Source of the DNA: Chalciporus piperatus
Taxonomy: Eukaryota; Basidiomycota; Agaricomycetes; Boletales; Boletaceae
Length of the DNA stretch: 64,000 nt
Direction of reading: 5' to 3'
Assembly (NCBI GenBank): GCA_038093975.1
Contig: JBBPTG010000007.1
Location: 361,364 to 425,363, forward strand
Both the position numbers and the translations under genes were made by a program. The notes beneath the pieces were generated by a model. That model saw only the letters and a program-made list of their open reading frames with translations. It ran no database searches and had not been told where the DNA came from. This document shows positions 1 through 12,981 of the stretch, in pieces. Every line of letters begins with the position of its first letter. Position 1 is the stretch's first letter.

Positions 1-2585
<2,585 letters not shown>

Positions 2586-2990
2586 TGTCGCCGCGGACCA
2601 ACCGTGGGTGGCAACCTCCCCTCTCAAGAAGTTGTATTCTGGTTTCACCGCTTATCGAGTTGATCTGTATCTTTCTCTGTATCTGTACTTCAAGCTGTAG
2701 ACGATACCACCACGAAGCACATGGTCGAGGTTCCTGGTTGCTTGTAGGTTAGACAATTAAAACGTTTCATCCGACGCTCGAGAACCACGAGGCACATTGA
2801 TTCTCTGAGATTGTTATTGAAACCTTGTAATTAGATGTTCCACAGTAGGGAAGCCAAAAAAAAAGTCCCATGGTGTCGAGTTTGAAGGTATCGCTCGCTC
2901 CCACCTATCATCGGAGCGCGATTATCATCCCATGACTCCACAGCCCTCTCACGTACCTACACGTATCCGAGGCCTCGCAGGATGACCCGT
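2586..2990. other. Convergent intergenic spacer
   Basis: This is the shared 3' region of the convergent MCM3 and RINT1-like genes. It contains a short A-run near 2856-2864 and T/C-rich stretches consistent with 3' untranslated sequence. I see no gene-like reading frame, tRNA or repeat in it. Confidence 0.6.
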
Positions 2991-5900
2991 TCATCGACAG
3001 TCGTCCCGGAGCCTCAATACACTCTTCGCTTCGTCTATCCCCAGGCCCCCAGAACCCAGTTCGGTCACAGGGTAGAGAAGCTCCTCCCAGCCATCCCCCC
3101 CTCCACTAAACAACCTGTCGAACAATTTTTCGTTCCCCTGCAGATCTGCACCGAGTAAACGACCAGCTGCCAGGAGTCGGCTCCACGGTTTTTCAATCCT
3201 GCCGCGCGACACGTTGAGGGCCGCCTGAGAGGTCTCCACCCAAAGCTCGCATTCCGCCTGGATGGCCCGCGCTTGCGCTCGTGTCAGCACATTTCGCGCT
3301 TGGCCACGCGAAAGGCCCGGACGGTAGAGTACTTCCCGCTGGAGGATATGCTCCGAAAGTCGTGTTGCGATGCGCCTGAAGAGTTGGGTGACGGTGGAGG
3401 TTGGAAGTGTACTGCGTAAAAACGTCAAGTGTGACGATAGAAGGGCAACGGCCGGTAATAAGGTGGCTGGGATAGCAATTTCAGCGGTATCGTCATCAGG
3501 ATCTTGTTGATGCCTATCGGAATTGAGGGGCATATGATCAGCAACTTTGTGTAAATCATTCAATGTATCAGAAAATCACTTACGTTGCCAAGGAAGAGAA
3601 ATGGGGCTTTAGAGCGCCTTCACATTCTCCACAGATTTGTTGCACCAACATATCTTCAGCCCGCAATGAAAGCTTTGTGAACTGTGTTACAAGCTCTTCG
3701 AAAATGGTGCCTTCAGGTGTCGCAGAGCCATGATCATGCCTTGCATTGGGCAGAGAGGAATGCGACTCTGCTCTTAGACGGAGAGATGCACGGCGATCGA
3801 TTTCTGCCCAAAGTTCCAGGAAGAACTAAACATTGAATGGTTCAGGAAACGTTGGGGCAAGGCAGAGGATGCGCTTACCACTTCCTCCCCCCAAGTTTGC
3901 ATGGCATTTTCTACGTACCTCGCGCTTACCAGAGCCTTGCATAAACGCTGGCTTCCTTCAACGCCTCCAGTTAGTTTTCTCGGGTCGGTCTTGGGACCTT
4001 CTACACCCAACGCGCCAGGTACTGCACGGACCAGTGCGGATGATAGTGTCTCAAACGCATCCAAGGACGAGGATATTCGAGAGTGGTATAGTTCCAGGAT
4101 CGGCAATTGGACGTGGATGAGAAATTGTGTACGCTGACGGAATGACGGCAAAGGAGAATAACGATCTACGAGAGCAACAGGGTTTCAAAGGATACATATT
4201 GGCAACTCACAAGTAAGCACAGACATACCCGTCACCTGCTCGACAAGAGCCTTGATTCTCCGTGCTGAGTTTGTTGCTTTGAGCTCGGAGTCTCGAGATA
4301 TGTGGTTCTGAGCATTTTCACGTCCGTCGTCATCAGCAATCGTCCAAGCATCGGGTGCACTGATAATTTCGTGATATTGATCATCTGCGACTGTACAATG
4401 TGTTAATTCCTTGAGGGATTGGTGAGATGTTAGATTCCACATACATTTCTTTTCTCCTTCTAACCACGCTTCGAACCAATCTTTCTGATCTAGAATTACT
4501 CTGCTGATGCCACCCTGCTCTAGCTCATTCCTTTCAGTGTTACCTGTCTCTTGCTTGTCTTGGAGAAACACGTAGCCCATTTCGCGCAGACTAGAGTCAA
4601 AAATTAACGACTGGTACACGGTATGTGCCAGCAGTGCAGGGCGGGTGAGCAAATGAGGAACAGAACGCTTGAGTTTTCGTTCTAGTATCGGTAGGAGAAG
4701 AGTGGTATAATTGTACTAGGAAATGTAAGCTCTCACGAAGGACAGTTGAACCATGACACAGACCCAAGCATTGACATCCTGGAACTTGGAGCCAGAAAGT
4801 AGCCTTTGTACGACCCCTTCCATAAAGGGTCGATGATCATGAGCAACGTTCGCAATGTGAGTGAAATACCACTCAGGCTGGAAAAAGAAAAAAAGTTGAG
4901 CGGAATTGCAAGTTGTGCGTAGACCGCTTGAAGATACCTTATCCAAGCGGTTTGTCTCTCGTCCTGAATCGAAGTGATACTTAAAGCGCAAGGCTACGGG
5001 CAGCACAAGTGCTTCTATGGGGTAAAGGCCCTCGTTCTCGCGAGCTGGTGTGTGTATGGAGTCTCCGCTGCATTTGGATGGAAAGTGAGTCACGAATCAA
5101 CCAAAAGTTCGGTAGATACATACATTTCTTGTAACCTAAGCAAATCTGAAAACGCAGCCTCAAAGGCTGCACGATCCTCCTGGGTTGCAGCGACGTAATC
5201 GATGGCTGTCGGCCATTTGAGTTTCTCAGAAGCAGAGATGAGCACTCTGAAGTCGTTAAGCTTCAGTCAACAAATTCAAGACGATCACATACGAGAACAA
5301 GACAGCCTTCATATCTGACCATGTCTTTTCGCAGACTTTTTCGAGGAAGGTGGAGAGATTGAGAGAACCTTGCGTGCTGTTGATGTCTTCCACCGTGTTG
5401 CACGTGCGCTTGACGTCAGCGACGAAGGCTTGCAGAGCTTGGTATTCCGACGCCGCTGCCGAAGATATCGGAGAGCTGGCCCTACGCAATTGGGACAAGG
5501 CAGATTCGCTTCCCACTTGCATGAGCGGCTATGAGCATGTATAGTGACTCACATGCCTTACCTGAGCTTTATGGCGTGTTCAATAACAGCAATGTAGGAC
5601 CGCACACTCTCCAGCTCCTTCAAACTACGGTGCATGGTCTCGATATCTTCCAGCAAAGTAGGACCATTTTCTTCCCCTGATGGACCGAGTGAGGAGACCA
5701 AATCATGAGAGAGGTAAGCAAGATCATCCTCCAAGCTGTCACGAAGCGAGGCGAGTTCTTTTGCCTTGTCTAGCTGAACAATAGTCTCTGTTCGAGTGTT
5801 GGTCGTTAATGCATCGATTTCTTTCTCGGATGCAGCAAGCTGTCAAGAAATGGGTGCCAGATAGACAAACGCGTTGCATGGACACGAACCTGCTGCTTAA

Positions 5901-6054
5901 GTTTGAGCTGGTTGACGCGAGCATCTTCGAGAAGTCGTTCCAGGCCATCCAAATGCGCAGAGTAGAAGCTCTCGTTCAAGCTAGTGAGGGTTGACTTGTG
6001 TGCGAGTTCTGCACTTGCAGGTTCCTGTAACTGCTTGATAGCTCGAGCGGACAT
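2991..6054 (-). CDS. RINT1: RINT1/TIP20-family vesicle tethering protein
   Basis: The gene encodes a RINT-1/Tip20 family protein. In yeast and animals this is a subunit of the Dsl1/NRZ tethering complex that captures COPI vesicles at the endoplasmic reticulum. The protein is spread over about eight exons on the minus strand. It starts with MSARAIKQLQEP (ATG 6054-6052), followed by a helical region containing LERLLEDARVNQLKLKQQ. The middle has the family stretch around FLIHVQLPILELYHSRI and SLDAFETLSSALV (3.8-4.15 kb). The C-terminal exon has QLFRRIATRLSEHILQREVL and ends at TGA 2993-2991. The assignment rests on this middle and C-terminal pattern, because the N-terminal half is poorly conserved in the family. 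Exon limits between 4.2 and 5.8 kb were not resolved base by base. Its 5' end is close to the first carbonic anhydrase gene, so a bidirectional promoter of about 200 bp is likely. Confidence 0.82.
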
Positions 6055-6104
6055 TCTGTGTACAGTGGCAGTGAGCCTTGTCATTGGAGAACATGTCACG
6101 ACTG

Positions 6105-6131
6105 CAACCTGCCACGTGGTTATCTAATCAC
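6105..6131 (+). promoter_or_regulatory. Duplicated promoter block, copy 1
   Basis: The block reads AACCTGCCACGTGGTTATCT then AATCAC. It is repeated with very few changes upstream of the second carbonic anhydrase gene. It contains a CACGTG E-box-like hexamer (6113-6118) and TTATCT, the reverse of a GATA-type site. It lies about 125-150 bases before the ATG at 6254. A regulatory role is inferred from conservation between the two copies. Confidence 0.4.
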
Positions 6132-6183
6132 TCCTGCCCCGACGGCATTGACGTCAAGGAGCATCATCAATATTTCAATCATC

Positions 6184-6321
6184 ATGGACTCGAAAAATCC
6201 AGAGGGGAACGAACCCCTTAGCTTCCTCCCCTCTCCCACACCAGCGCTGTACAATGCAACCAGCAAAGGTCAATATTGTCGAGGCAAACAAAGCCTATGC
6301 CAACCCATCCAACTTCGGTGA
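6184..6321 (+). promoter_or_regulatory. Overlapping upstream ORF before carbonic anhydrase 1
   Basis: An ATG at 6184 opens a 45-codon frame starting MDSKNPEGNEPL. It overlaps the carbonic anhydrase ATG at 6254 out of frame and stops at 6319-6321. If transcription starts upstream of 6184, this frame would reduce initiation at the main start. The second gene copy has no corresponding upstream ATG between its TATA-like box and its start. Whether this ATG is in the mRNA cannot be told from sequence. Confidence 0.35.
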
Positions 6322-6943
6322 CAGGGGGAAACTTGGCCTACTTCCCACAAAGAAACTCGCAGTGCGTGCGTATCACCTCGCTCTCATGAAATCTGTACTA
6401 TATCAACATGGATCTAGTGACATGCATGGATTGTCGATTGAAGTGAGATTCTCCGCCGCATGTCTGTTGAGAGACATCAAGTTGACCTTCCACAGCCCAG
6501 CAGATGTTCTCGGGCTCAAGGATGGCGAGGCCCATGTCATTCGCAACGCAGGTGGCTTAGTGTGAGTGTTACATTGAGCCTGTTGACATCAAGTCGGTTG
6601 TGACTCGTGATCCTCGCCTCGCAGCAAAGAGACCATCCGCTCTCTGGTGATCTCTCAGTGCCTCGCTGGAACAGAGGACATCCTTGTCATTCATCATACC
6701 AACTGCGGGATGTTAACTCTCACCAACGATACTCTACGCGACAAACTCACTAAGGCTCACCCTGGTAATGCTAGTATAGCCAACGCGGCAAACAGTATCG
6801 ACTTCGGATTCTTCAACGACGTAGATGAGAGCGTGAAGAGTGATGTTGAATACTTGAAAAATCACCCTCTCATAGAGAAGAATGGCAGTATCACTGGGTG
6901 GGTATATGAAGTCGAGACCGGGAAAATCAGGCAGGTTGTCTGA
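6254..6943 (+). CDS. Beta-class carbonic anhydrase, tandem copy 1
   Basis: The product is a zinc enzyme that interconverts CO2 and bicarbonate. Four exons (6254-6365, 6418-6442, 6496-6561, 6625-6943; 112, 25, 66 and 319 nt) give a protein of 173 residues, short like the small bacterial-type beta enzymes. The first zinc motif CxDxR reads CMDCR and sits in a 25-nt microexon. The second, HxxC, reads HHTNCGML. Between them lies GLKDGEAHVIRNAGG, also typical of the family. The C-terminus ends ITGWVYEVETGKIRQVV. Splicing is supported because all three joins restore family motifs and keep the frame. No targeting signal is obvious, so it is probably cytosolic. Compared with copy 2 it has Cys in place of Ala inside the first motif and Asn in place of Asp before the second zinc Cys. 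All zinc ligands and the Asp-Arg pair are kept, so activity is likely but could be altered. Confidence 0.9.
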
Positions 6944-7203
6944 ACGTGCCAGAGCTCTGAGAAAGTCGATTGAAGTTCAGAGTTGTAATTTTAGAAACGT
7001 ACGAGTACGAGTAGTTGGTATCAGTGATGGCAGCCCTGTGTACAATGATTAGGTTCTCTTGTCTGGGAGATCAAAATGCTCATGTAATTATTTGTTCGTT
7101 TTCCCCAAGAAATAATCGCACGCACACCTGAGCCAAGCGAGCAACTCGTGATAGATGATACTCGGACTCAGAGCGTGAACACATGGTTTGCAGGTCGCAG
7201 GTG

Positions 7204-7229
7204 AACCTGCCATGTGGTTATCTAACCAC
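7204..7229 (+). promoter_or_regulatory. Duplicated promoter block, copy 2
   Basis: The sequence AACCTGCCATGTGGTTATCT then AACCAC matches copy 1 at 6105, with C-to-T changes that convert CACGTG to CATGTG. It lies about 145-170 bases before the ATG at 7373. Conservation in both duplicates suggests a binding site; no factor can be named. Confidence 0.4.
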
Positions 7230-7309
7230 CAGTTGTGCGTGCACATGGCTCTCGATGGCGTCAACTTGGAGGCATCATCCATTGCAAGAATAGAGCCGTG
7301 AAATAGACA

Positions 7310-7317
7310 CTATAAAT
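7310..7317 (+). promoter_or_regulatory. TATA-like box of carbonic anhydrase 2
   Basis: CTATAAAT lies about 60 bases upstream of the ATG at 7373. No TATA box is seen at the matching place in copy 1, so the two promoters have diverged in their core. Confidence 0.45.
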
Positions 7318-7372
7318 CGGTCAAAGGGTCCCGTTTGGACCTGTTTCCACTCTCCCATATCAGCGCTACATA

Positions 7373-8054
7373 ATGGCACCAGCAAAGGTTGATATTGTGC
7401 AAGCAAACCAAGGCTACTCCAACCCGTCTAATTTCGGTGAAAGAGGTAAACTCGCCCTACCTCCCGCAAAGAAGCTCGCAGTGGGTGCGTATCATCCCCA
7501 CACTCAAAAGATCTGTATGCCAACACACCGTGACGACTCTAGTGACATGTATGGATGCTCGATTGAAGTGAGATTCTCTACTCAACTTCCGTTGAGAGAC
7601 GACAACATGACCTTCAACAGCCCAGTTGATTTCCTCGGGCTCAAGGATGGCGATGCTCACGTCATCCGAAACGCGGGTGGCTTGGCGTGAGTGCAACTTC
7701 GGACTCGTTGACATCGAGTCTCATGACCTTCGCAGGAAAGAGGCCGTCCGCTCTCTCGTGATCTCCCAACGCCTTCTCGGGACAGAAGACATACTCGTGA
7801 TTCATCATACCGACTGTGGGATGTTAACTTTCACCGACGAACTCCTGCGCGAACAACTCACTAAGGCTCATCCTGGTGATGTCACTGTAGCCGACGCAGC
7901 GAGCAGGATCGATTTCGGACCCTTCGCTAACCTGGACGACAGTGTGAAAAATGATATTGCTTACCTGAAGAACCACCCTCTCATACAACAAAATGGTAGT
8001 ATCACTGGATGGGTATATGAAGTTGAGAATGGCAGGATCAGGCAGGTTGTTTGA
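7373..8054 (+). CDS. Beta-class carbonic anhydrase, tandem copy 2
   Basis: This is the second copy of the tandem carbonic anhydrase pair. Four exons (7373-7484, 7543-7567, 7621-7686, 7736-8054) have exactly the same lengths as copy 1 (112, 25, 66, 319 nt) and give 173 residues. The first zinc motif is the standard CMDAR, again in a 25-nt microexon. The second is HHTDCGML, and GLKDGDAHVIRNAGG lies between them. The C-terminus ends GWVYEVENGRIRQVV. This copy matches the family consensus better than copy 1 around both zinc sites and is the better candidate for the ancestral function. It converges on the HAD hydrolase gene about 225 bases away. Confidence 0.92.
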
Positions 8055-8279
8055 AGTGCCAAAGGACTAAGAAAGTCGGATGCAGCATAGCAACCGCTGA
8101 TTTCATGGCTGATGGAGCATCCAGTATGTGGAATATGGGGGTAGCACCGGCGATTGTGGTATACACCAAGGAACTAGGTATCAAAATGATGCAGGCTATG
8201 ACAAAGCGCTCGGCATAGTAACAGAACGAGGTATGGAGGCAAGTACTCACCTCGACGGTCATCGTTACCGACTCCATCC

Positions 8280-9286
8280 TCAATGGAATTGGCTCTGGGA
8301 AGCTTTCACATGCCTCACTACTTCACCCCAATCTTGCATTCGCTTCACGAGGTTCTCTCGTACTTCATTTGCGTGCGCTAGAGCTTCTTCGCCCCGTCCA
8401 ATGTCTTGCTCCAGAAAATCAATGGATCCGTTCGCGAGTTCCACTCTCCTTTGGTATGCCATGTCATCACATTCGTCTTCCGGAAGGGATAGCCTCTTGT
8501 TCCACTGGTAGTTTCCAAAGAGCAACACGCGTGGCGGGATACCATCCATTCCGGATGACATGTGTTTGGCGCAGGCTACTGCATTCTCCAGCGAGTCGTC
8601 AATCAACAAACTTGCGCCAATGCTAACGCACACTTCTGCCTTGGTTAACTTCTTTGTGACCAGGCGAACCCCATCCACGACATCTCCCCTTTGTTGTGCA
8701 GCAAATTGCCCGGTGCATATAATTTTCTCGAAACATCCTGGGAAATGGCGTTGGGTCCATTCCCAGCTGGCCTCGCGGACGTGTTCCGTTCGTGCAGTGA
8801 CAATGGCAAGGCGATAGCCAAGACCACGAAGGGCCTCTATGCCATCCCGCGCACCGTCGACAGGTTGCACCTTCGAGATCCAATCGGTCTCGTAGAACTC
8901 CCTCACTTTTTTGTGAGTCTGGGCGGGTGTGCCCCAGCCCGGATTCTGGTGAGAGCATCCAGATCGATTCACGGTCGGCCAAAAAGCTGGCGTACCTTCC
9001 AGTAGTAATAATAGTAGAAGTTATCCATGTTAATGTCGGTGCCATATATGTCGTTATGCCCTGTTGATGAACATTGTTACAGTTATGGTTCGAGAGAAGT
9101 AGCGAACGAACACGCTGAAATATGCTTGTTGGTCTTGCTCAAGACATCGTCTAGGTCGATCGCGATGATGCCTTTGGGAGAGGATGAAACATGATCGAGC
9201 TCGCGGAGGTGGGTCGTTGCTTGGAGGGTGTTATCGTTGCCTAGTGCCGATCCATTCGGAAGAGACTGTGCTTCTAGGGGGGACAT
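8280..9286 (-). CDS. HAD-superfamily hydrolase, nucleotidase-like
   Basis: The gene encodes a haloacid-dehalogenase fold phosphohydrolase. Exon 1 (ATG 9286-9284) has an N-terminal tail of about 40 residues, then motif I in IIAIDLDDVLS, where the two Asp are the nucleophile and acid/base. After two short introns come NFYYYYWKNPGWGTP and a helical cap. Motif II follows as RLAIVTARTEH, then a Lys-rich segment (VTKKLTKAEV) for motif III, and motif IV as SLLIDDSLEN. The final helix ends at TGA 8282-8280. The DxDxV start and VTAR motif resemble the 5'(3')-deoxyribonucleotidase type (NT5C-like), but the substrate cannot be set from sequence. All catalytic residues appear present. It converges on carbonic anhydrase 2 and diverges from the ABC transporter. 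Confidence 0.75.
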
Positions 9287-9738
9287 TTCATACGAGGGGT
9301 ATTCGGAGGATGATGGTATCCGGTTTATCTTGGGATATCACTGTTGTATCGATGCCAAGATGCCTCGGATTAGCTCTGACTTCAGTCGTGATGTAAAAGA
9401 AGCGAGGACAAACACCAATTAGACACGGCTTGCCTTGTTCTTCTCCGCACTCGACTGGCAAGACCAAACTTATAACAGCAGGATGTCAGAATCTGCCATG
9501 TGGGACACTTGATCGGAAGGCGGATACCAAAATCGTAAACAACATCTGAATCAATCACATGTCATCGAGTGTAGCACAAGTGACCGACCGTCGCTCACGC
9601 ACAAGTCAACCTTATACGTGGTAGTAGGTCCTGACCTGTCTCTCAAGTGGTGTGCCTGTTAACTAAACCTCAACTGGTAGCCTCAACCTCGATTGCCACT
9701 AACGCGAGGCCTCGGATCCAGGACTGTCGTCATCCAGC
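9287..9738. promoter_or_regulatory. Divergent intergenic region, HAD gene / ABC transporter
   Basis: These 452 bases separate two divergent genes and must hold both promoters. I see no clear TATA box, repeat or small gene. Short frames in it lack support. Confidence 0.4.
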
Positions 9739-12691
9739 ATGCCGGTGCTCTCCAAACTTCTTCCATCGGATAAGCGCATCGCCGAGTTTGCGCGCATATA
9801 TGGAGCCCACCGTCCCCTCTTACAACGCAGCCTGACGGTTGGCTTTGTCCTGCATGTTCTCATCGCGGCCTACCAAGGTCTGGCAACTCGTTCCGCGCCG
9901 AAGAACAAAAAGAATGTTCCTGCGAAAGATGGAAAACACTCGCGCGTCGCCGTAAGTAGACTCACTATGCAATTTTTGCCCTGATCCACAGAATCATTTC
10001 CAGGTCGATGCGCAATTCTACCAGCGTCTCAGAGCGATCCTGAGAATAGTGGTACCCTCCATTCGCTCCAAAGAGGCCATTCTCCTCGTAATGCACTCTA
10101 GTTTACTGGTGTTCAGGACCGCAATATCTCTTTATGTCGCTGCGCTCGATGGCAAGTGAGTAACACCGTCCTCGGCAGCAGATATACGCTAACATTGATT
10201 GAAAGGATCGTCGCATCACTCGTCAGAGGCCGATCGTCCGAGTTTATGATGAACATTGTTCGGTGGCTCCTTGTTGCAATTCCAGCAACATGGACGAACA
10301 GCTGGCTGAGCTATGTTCAGAACAAGCTCGCCATCGCTTACCGAACCCGTCTCACTCGCGAAGTTCTGAAGCAATACTTGGGCGAGGAGTCGGAAGAACC
10401 AGATTCGAAAGTCTATTACAAGCTCGGTGAGTGACACATAAAACCTGATCATTGGCCTGAGCAGTCGGTTTCTAATATTCTCTTCCCTTCCAGCAAATTT
10501 GGATGACCGGATCAAGAATGCTGACCAGTAAGCTTCAGGGCAGTGCTTGCTATCTCGGGATTCTGACATGCCTGTAGAATGATCACGCATGATATCCAGC
10601 GCTTTTCGTCCCATCTTGCAGCCATTTATGCGAATTTGGCAAAGCCCGTTCTCGATGTCATCCTTTACAATTACCAATTGTCGCAGAACATTGGTGCAGA
10701 AGGCCTTGTGGTCCTCACAATTTTGATCCAATCATCTGCTGTACTACGTGGGTGCTGTTATCCGTCGAAACGTGTTCAACCTGCTAACAGTAGTACAGTT
10801 CGAGTAGTTACGCCTTCCTTTGGAACATATACGGCTCAGTCTGCCGCCCTTGGTGGTTCGCTGCGCCACACGCATTCTCGCCTCGCAGAGTTTGCTGAAG
10901 AAGTCGCGTTCTTTGGTGGCGAAGAAGCCGAGAAACAGATTATAGAGAAGGAGTACATTGCGCTTGTGCAGCATGAAGAAAAGGTCATGAGCCGGAGATG
11001 GTGGTATAATTGTGCTGAGGAAGGTATCGTGAAATGGCTGTGGGGGAGTTTCGGTGTCGGTGTTATTTCTCCGCCTGTCTGCATGCCTCGACTGACATCC
11101 ATGAAGTTGGTAGTTTGCGCCATACCAGTTTTCTTTAAGCTTCCTGGTATCTCGAACATCGATCTCGGCAGCCGCACGGAAGGTTTGTGCATGGAATAAT
11201 TCCTATCCGTTTCCAACTCATCGTTGCGCAAAGGCTTCGTCACGAACCGGAGGCTTTTGCTATCCTCCTCTGGTATGTTCCTTATTCCCTTTGGTCGGTC
11301 TGTTGACACAAATTCTCATTAGATGCACTTGGCCGTATAATGTACTCATACAAAGATCTTGCCGAACTTGCGGGCTACACTTCGCGTGTATCCCTGCTCC
11401 TCGACACTATGTCGGACGTGCGCCAAGGTAAATTTGAAAAGCGCCTTGTTGCTAGTGCTATGGAAGGGGAAAACAGCGAGAGTGCGCTTTTATCAATTCT
11501 TCCATTGCATATCGTGTTCAGCTTTTGGTAGTCCTGCGGGGTCAGGGACAAATATTCGAGGCTGAGGACATACAATTCGAGAATGTCCCGATCGTGACCC
11601 CTAATGGAGACGTGCTTCTCAAGAGCTTGACCTTTAGCGTAAAGCCAGGGGTAAGTGATCCGTCCCGTCGAATGATATTCAACACTTATACACTGGACAG
11701 GAACACTTGCTCATCATTGGACCGAATGGTAATTTGCTTTCCGCTATCCTGCCAGCCAACTTACCTCATATTTTTGTTTCAGGGGCTGGGAAGTCATCGT
11801 TATTCCGCATCCTTGGTGGTCTTTGGCCCGTTTATGGTACGTTCGGCGCCCATTTGTTGCCAGTCCCATTCTCAGCTTTATAGGTGGTATCGTGCGGAAG
11901 CCGCCCGCATCGGATTTCATTTTGATCCCACAGCGACCATACCTCTCATCAGGTACTCTGCGTGACCAGGTTATTTACCCTCATTCACCGGAGCAGATGA
12001 CAGCTCGTGAGAACCCAGCTACTTCTCTCATTTCGCAGCTGACGGAGAAATCAGGGGGAATCTCGGATGCAATTTTGCTCTCTATTCTTGCCGCGGTGGG
12101 GATGGATGGTGTCGTTGAACGAGAGGGTGGATGGGACGTTGCACGTGAATGGAGAGAAGCCTTGAGCGGCGGTGATCAACAGAAGATTGCATGGGCGAGG
12201 TTGTTTTACCATAAGCCTAAGGTAAGTTTTTTCTCTCACAAGTCTCGAAATGCTCCTCACGGTTCCGGTAGTACGCTGTTCTCGATGAGGCAACCTCCCT
12301 GGTTCCACCAGACATGGAGGGCAGGATGATGGAGCACGCCACGACCTTGGGAATTACGCTGCTGACGGTTTCTCACCGACCTTCTTTGTGGAAGTACCAT
12401 TCAACTGTCCTCCAATTTGATGGACAGGGGGGTTATGTATTGTGAGTTTCCAATCTAGCATTGAAAATGCATACATTAAAATCGAGCCACTATAGCACGA
12501 AGCTGGACGCGGAAAAGCGACTGTTCCTGCAAGAGGAGAAACAGGCGTTGGAGGCGAAGCTGCTGGAAATGTAAGTTTCGCCGCACGGGTGGTCTCGTGA
12601 GTAGTACTGACCCGGACTTTTCAGACCCAAACTGAAGTTACGCCTTGCGGAGCTCCGGCTGTTGGCTGATGTAGGAAGTGTAAATGTATGA
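9739..12691 (+). CDS. Peroxisomal ABC half-transporter, subfamily D
   Basis: This is an ABCD-type half-transporter, the family of yeast Pxa1/Pxa2 and human ALDP, which imports long-chain acyl-CoA into peroxisomes as a dimer. The gene has about ten exons. The N-terminus ([17 protein letters not shown]) leads into membrane helices ([39 protein letters not shown]). The family loop motif reads [13 protein letters not shown] near 10890. The segment [12 protein letters not shown] at about 11120 precedes exon joins. The nucleotide-binding domain has Walker A GPNGAGKSS (split by an intron near 11730-11790), the Q-loop region [15 protein letters not shown], the signature [14 protein letters not shown] and Walker [10 protein letters not shown]. 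The switch His lies in [12 protein letters not shown]. The usual DECTS after Walker B is DEATS here. A charged coiled tail ends at TGA 12689-12691. It could be the Pxa1-like or Pxa2-like partner. Confidence 0.9.
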
Positions 12692-12981
12692 CGCATCTTT
12701 AATACCTTGGATATCTGAACGGGATCCTCTACTTTGAACTGAGCACACGATGTTCTTCTCCCCGCACTGGGGTCATGGGAATGTTATGCCTAACTGAGCA
12801 AACCCGCTGACGAGACATTGCTGACTGAACTTGCCGTAAAATCCCGCAACCAATCGGAAGCTGAGATCGGCTCAAATTTTTAGTATCACAAGTACTTGCG
12901 CCTACTCGTTGTCAACCGCCGCGCCTCAGCTCCGCACGACCACCCCCACCGTCTGTATTCGCCTGCCCCGGCCCACAGACC

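Larger units (their letters stand above)
6944..7372 (+). other. Spacer between the carbonic anhydrase copies (3' end and promoter 2)
   Basis: The first part is the 3' flank of copy 1 and resembles the 3' flank of copy 2 (a shared block reading GAGAAAGTCG or AAGAAAGTCG). The second part is the promoter of copy 2, with the duplicated block at 7204 and a TATA-like box. No separate gene is seen. Confidence 0.6.
6105..8095 (+). repeat. Tandem gene duplication, unit about 1.1 kb
   Basis: Two direct copies of promoter block, gene and proximal 3' flank follow each other. Start positions 6254 and 7373 are 1119 bases apart. Exon lengths are identical while introns differ in length and sequence (52/53/63 against 58/53/49 nt). 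This indicates a real, not very recent duplication and not an assembly artefact. Confidence 0.85.
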
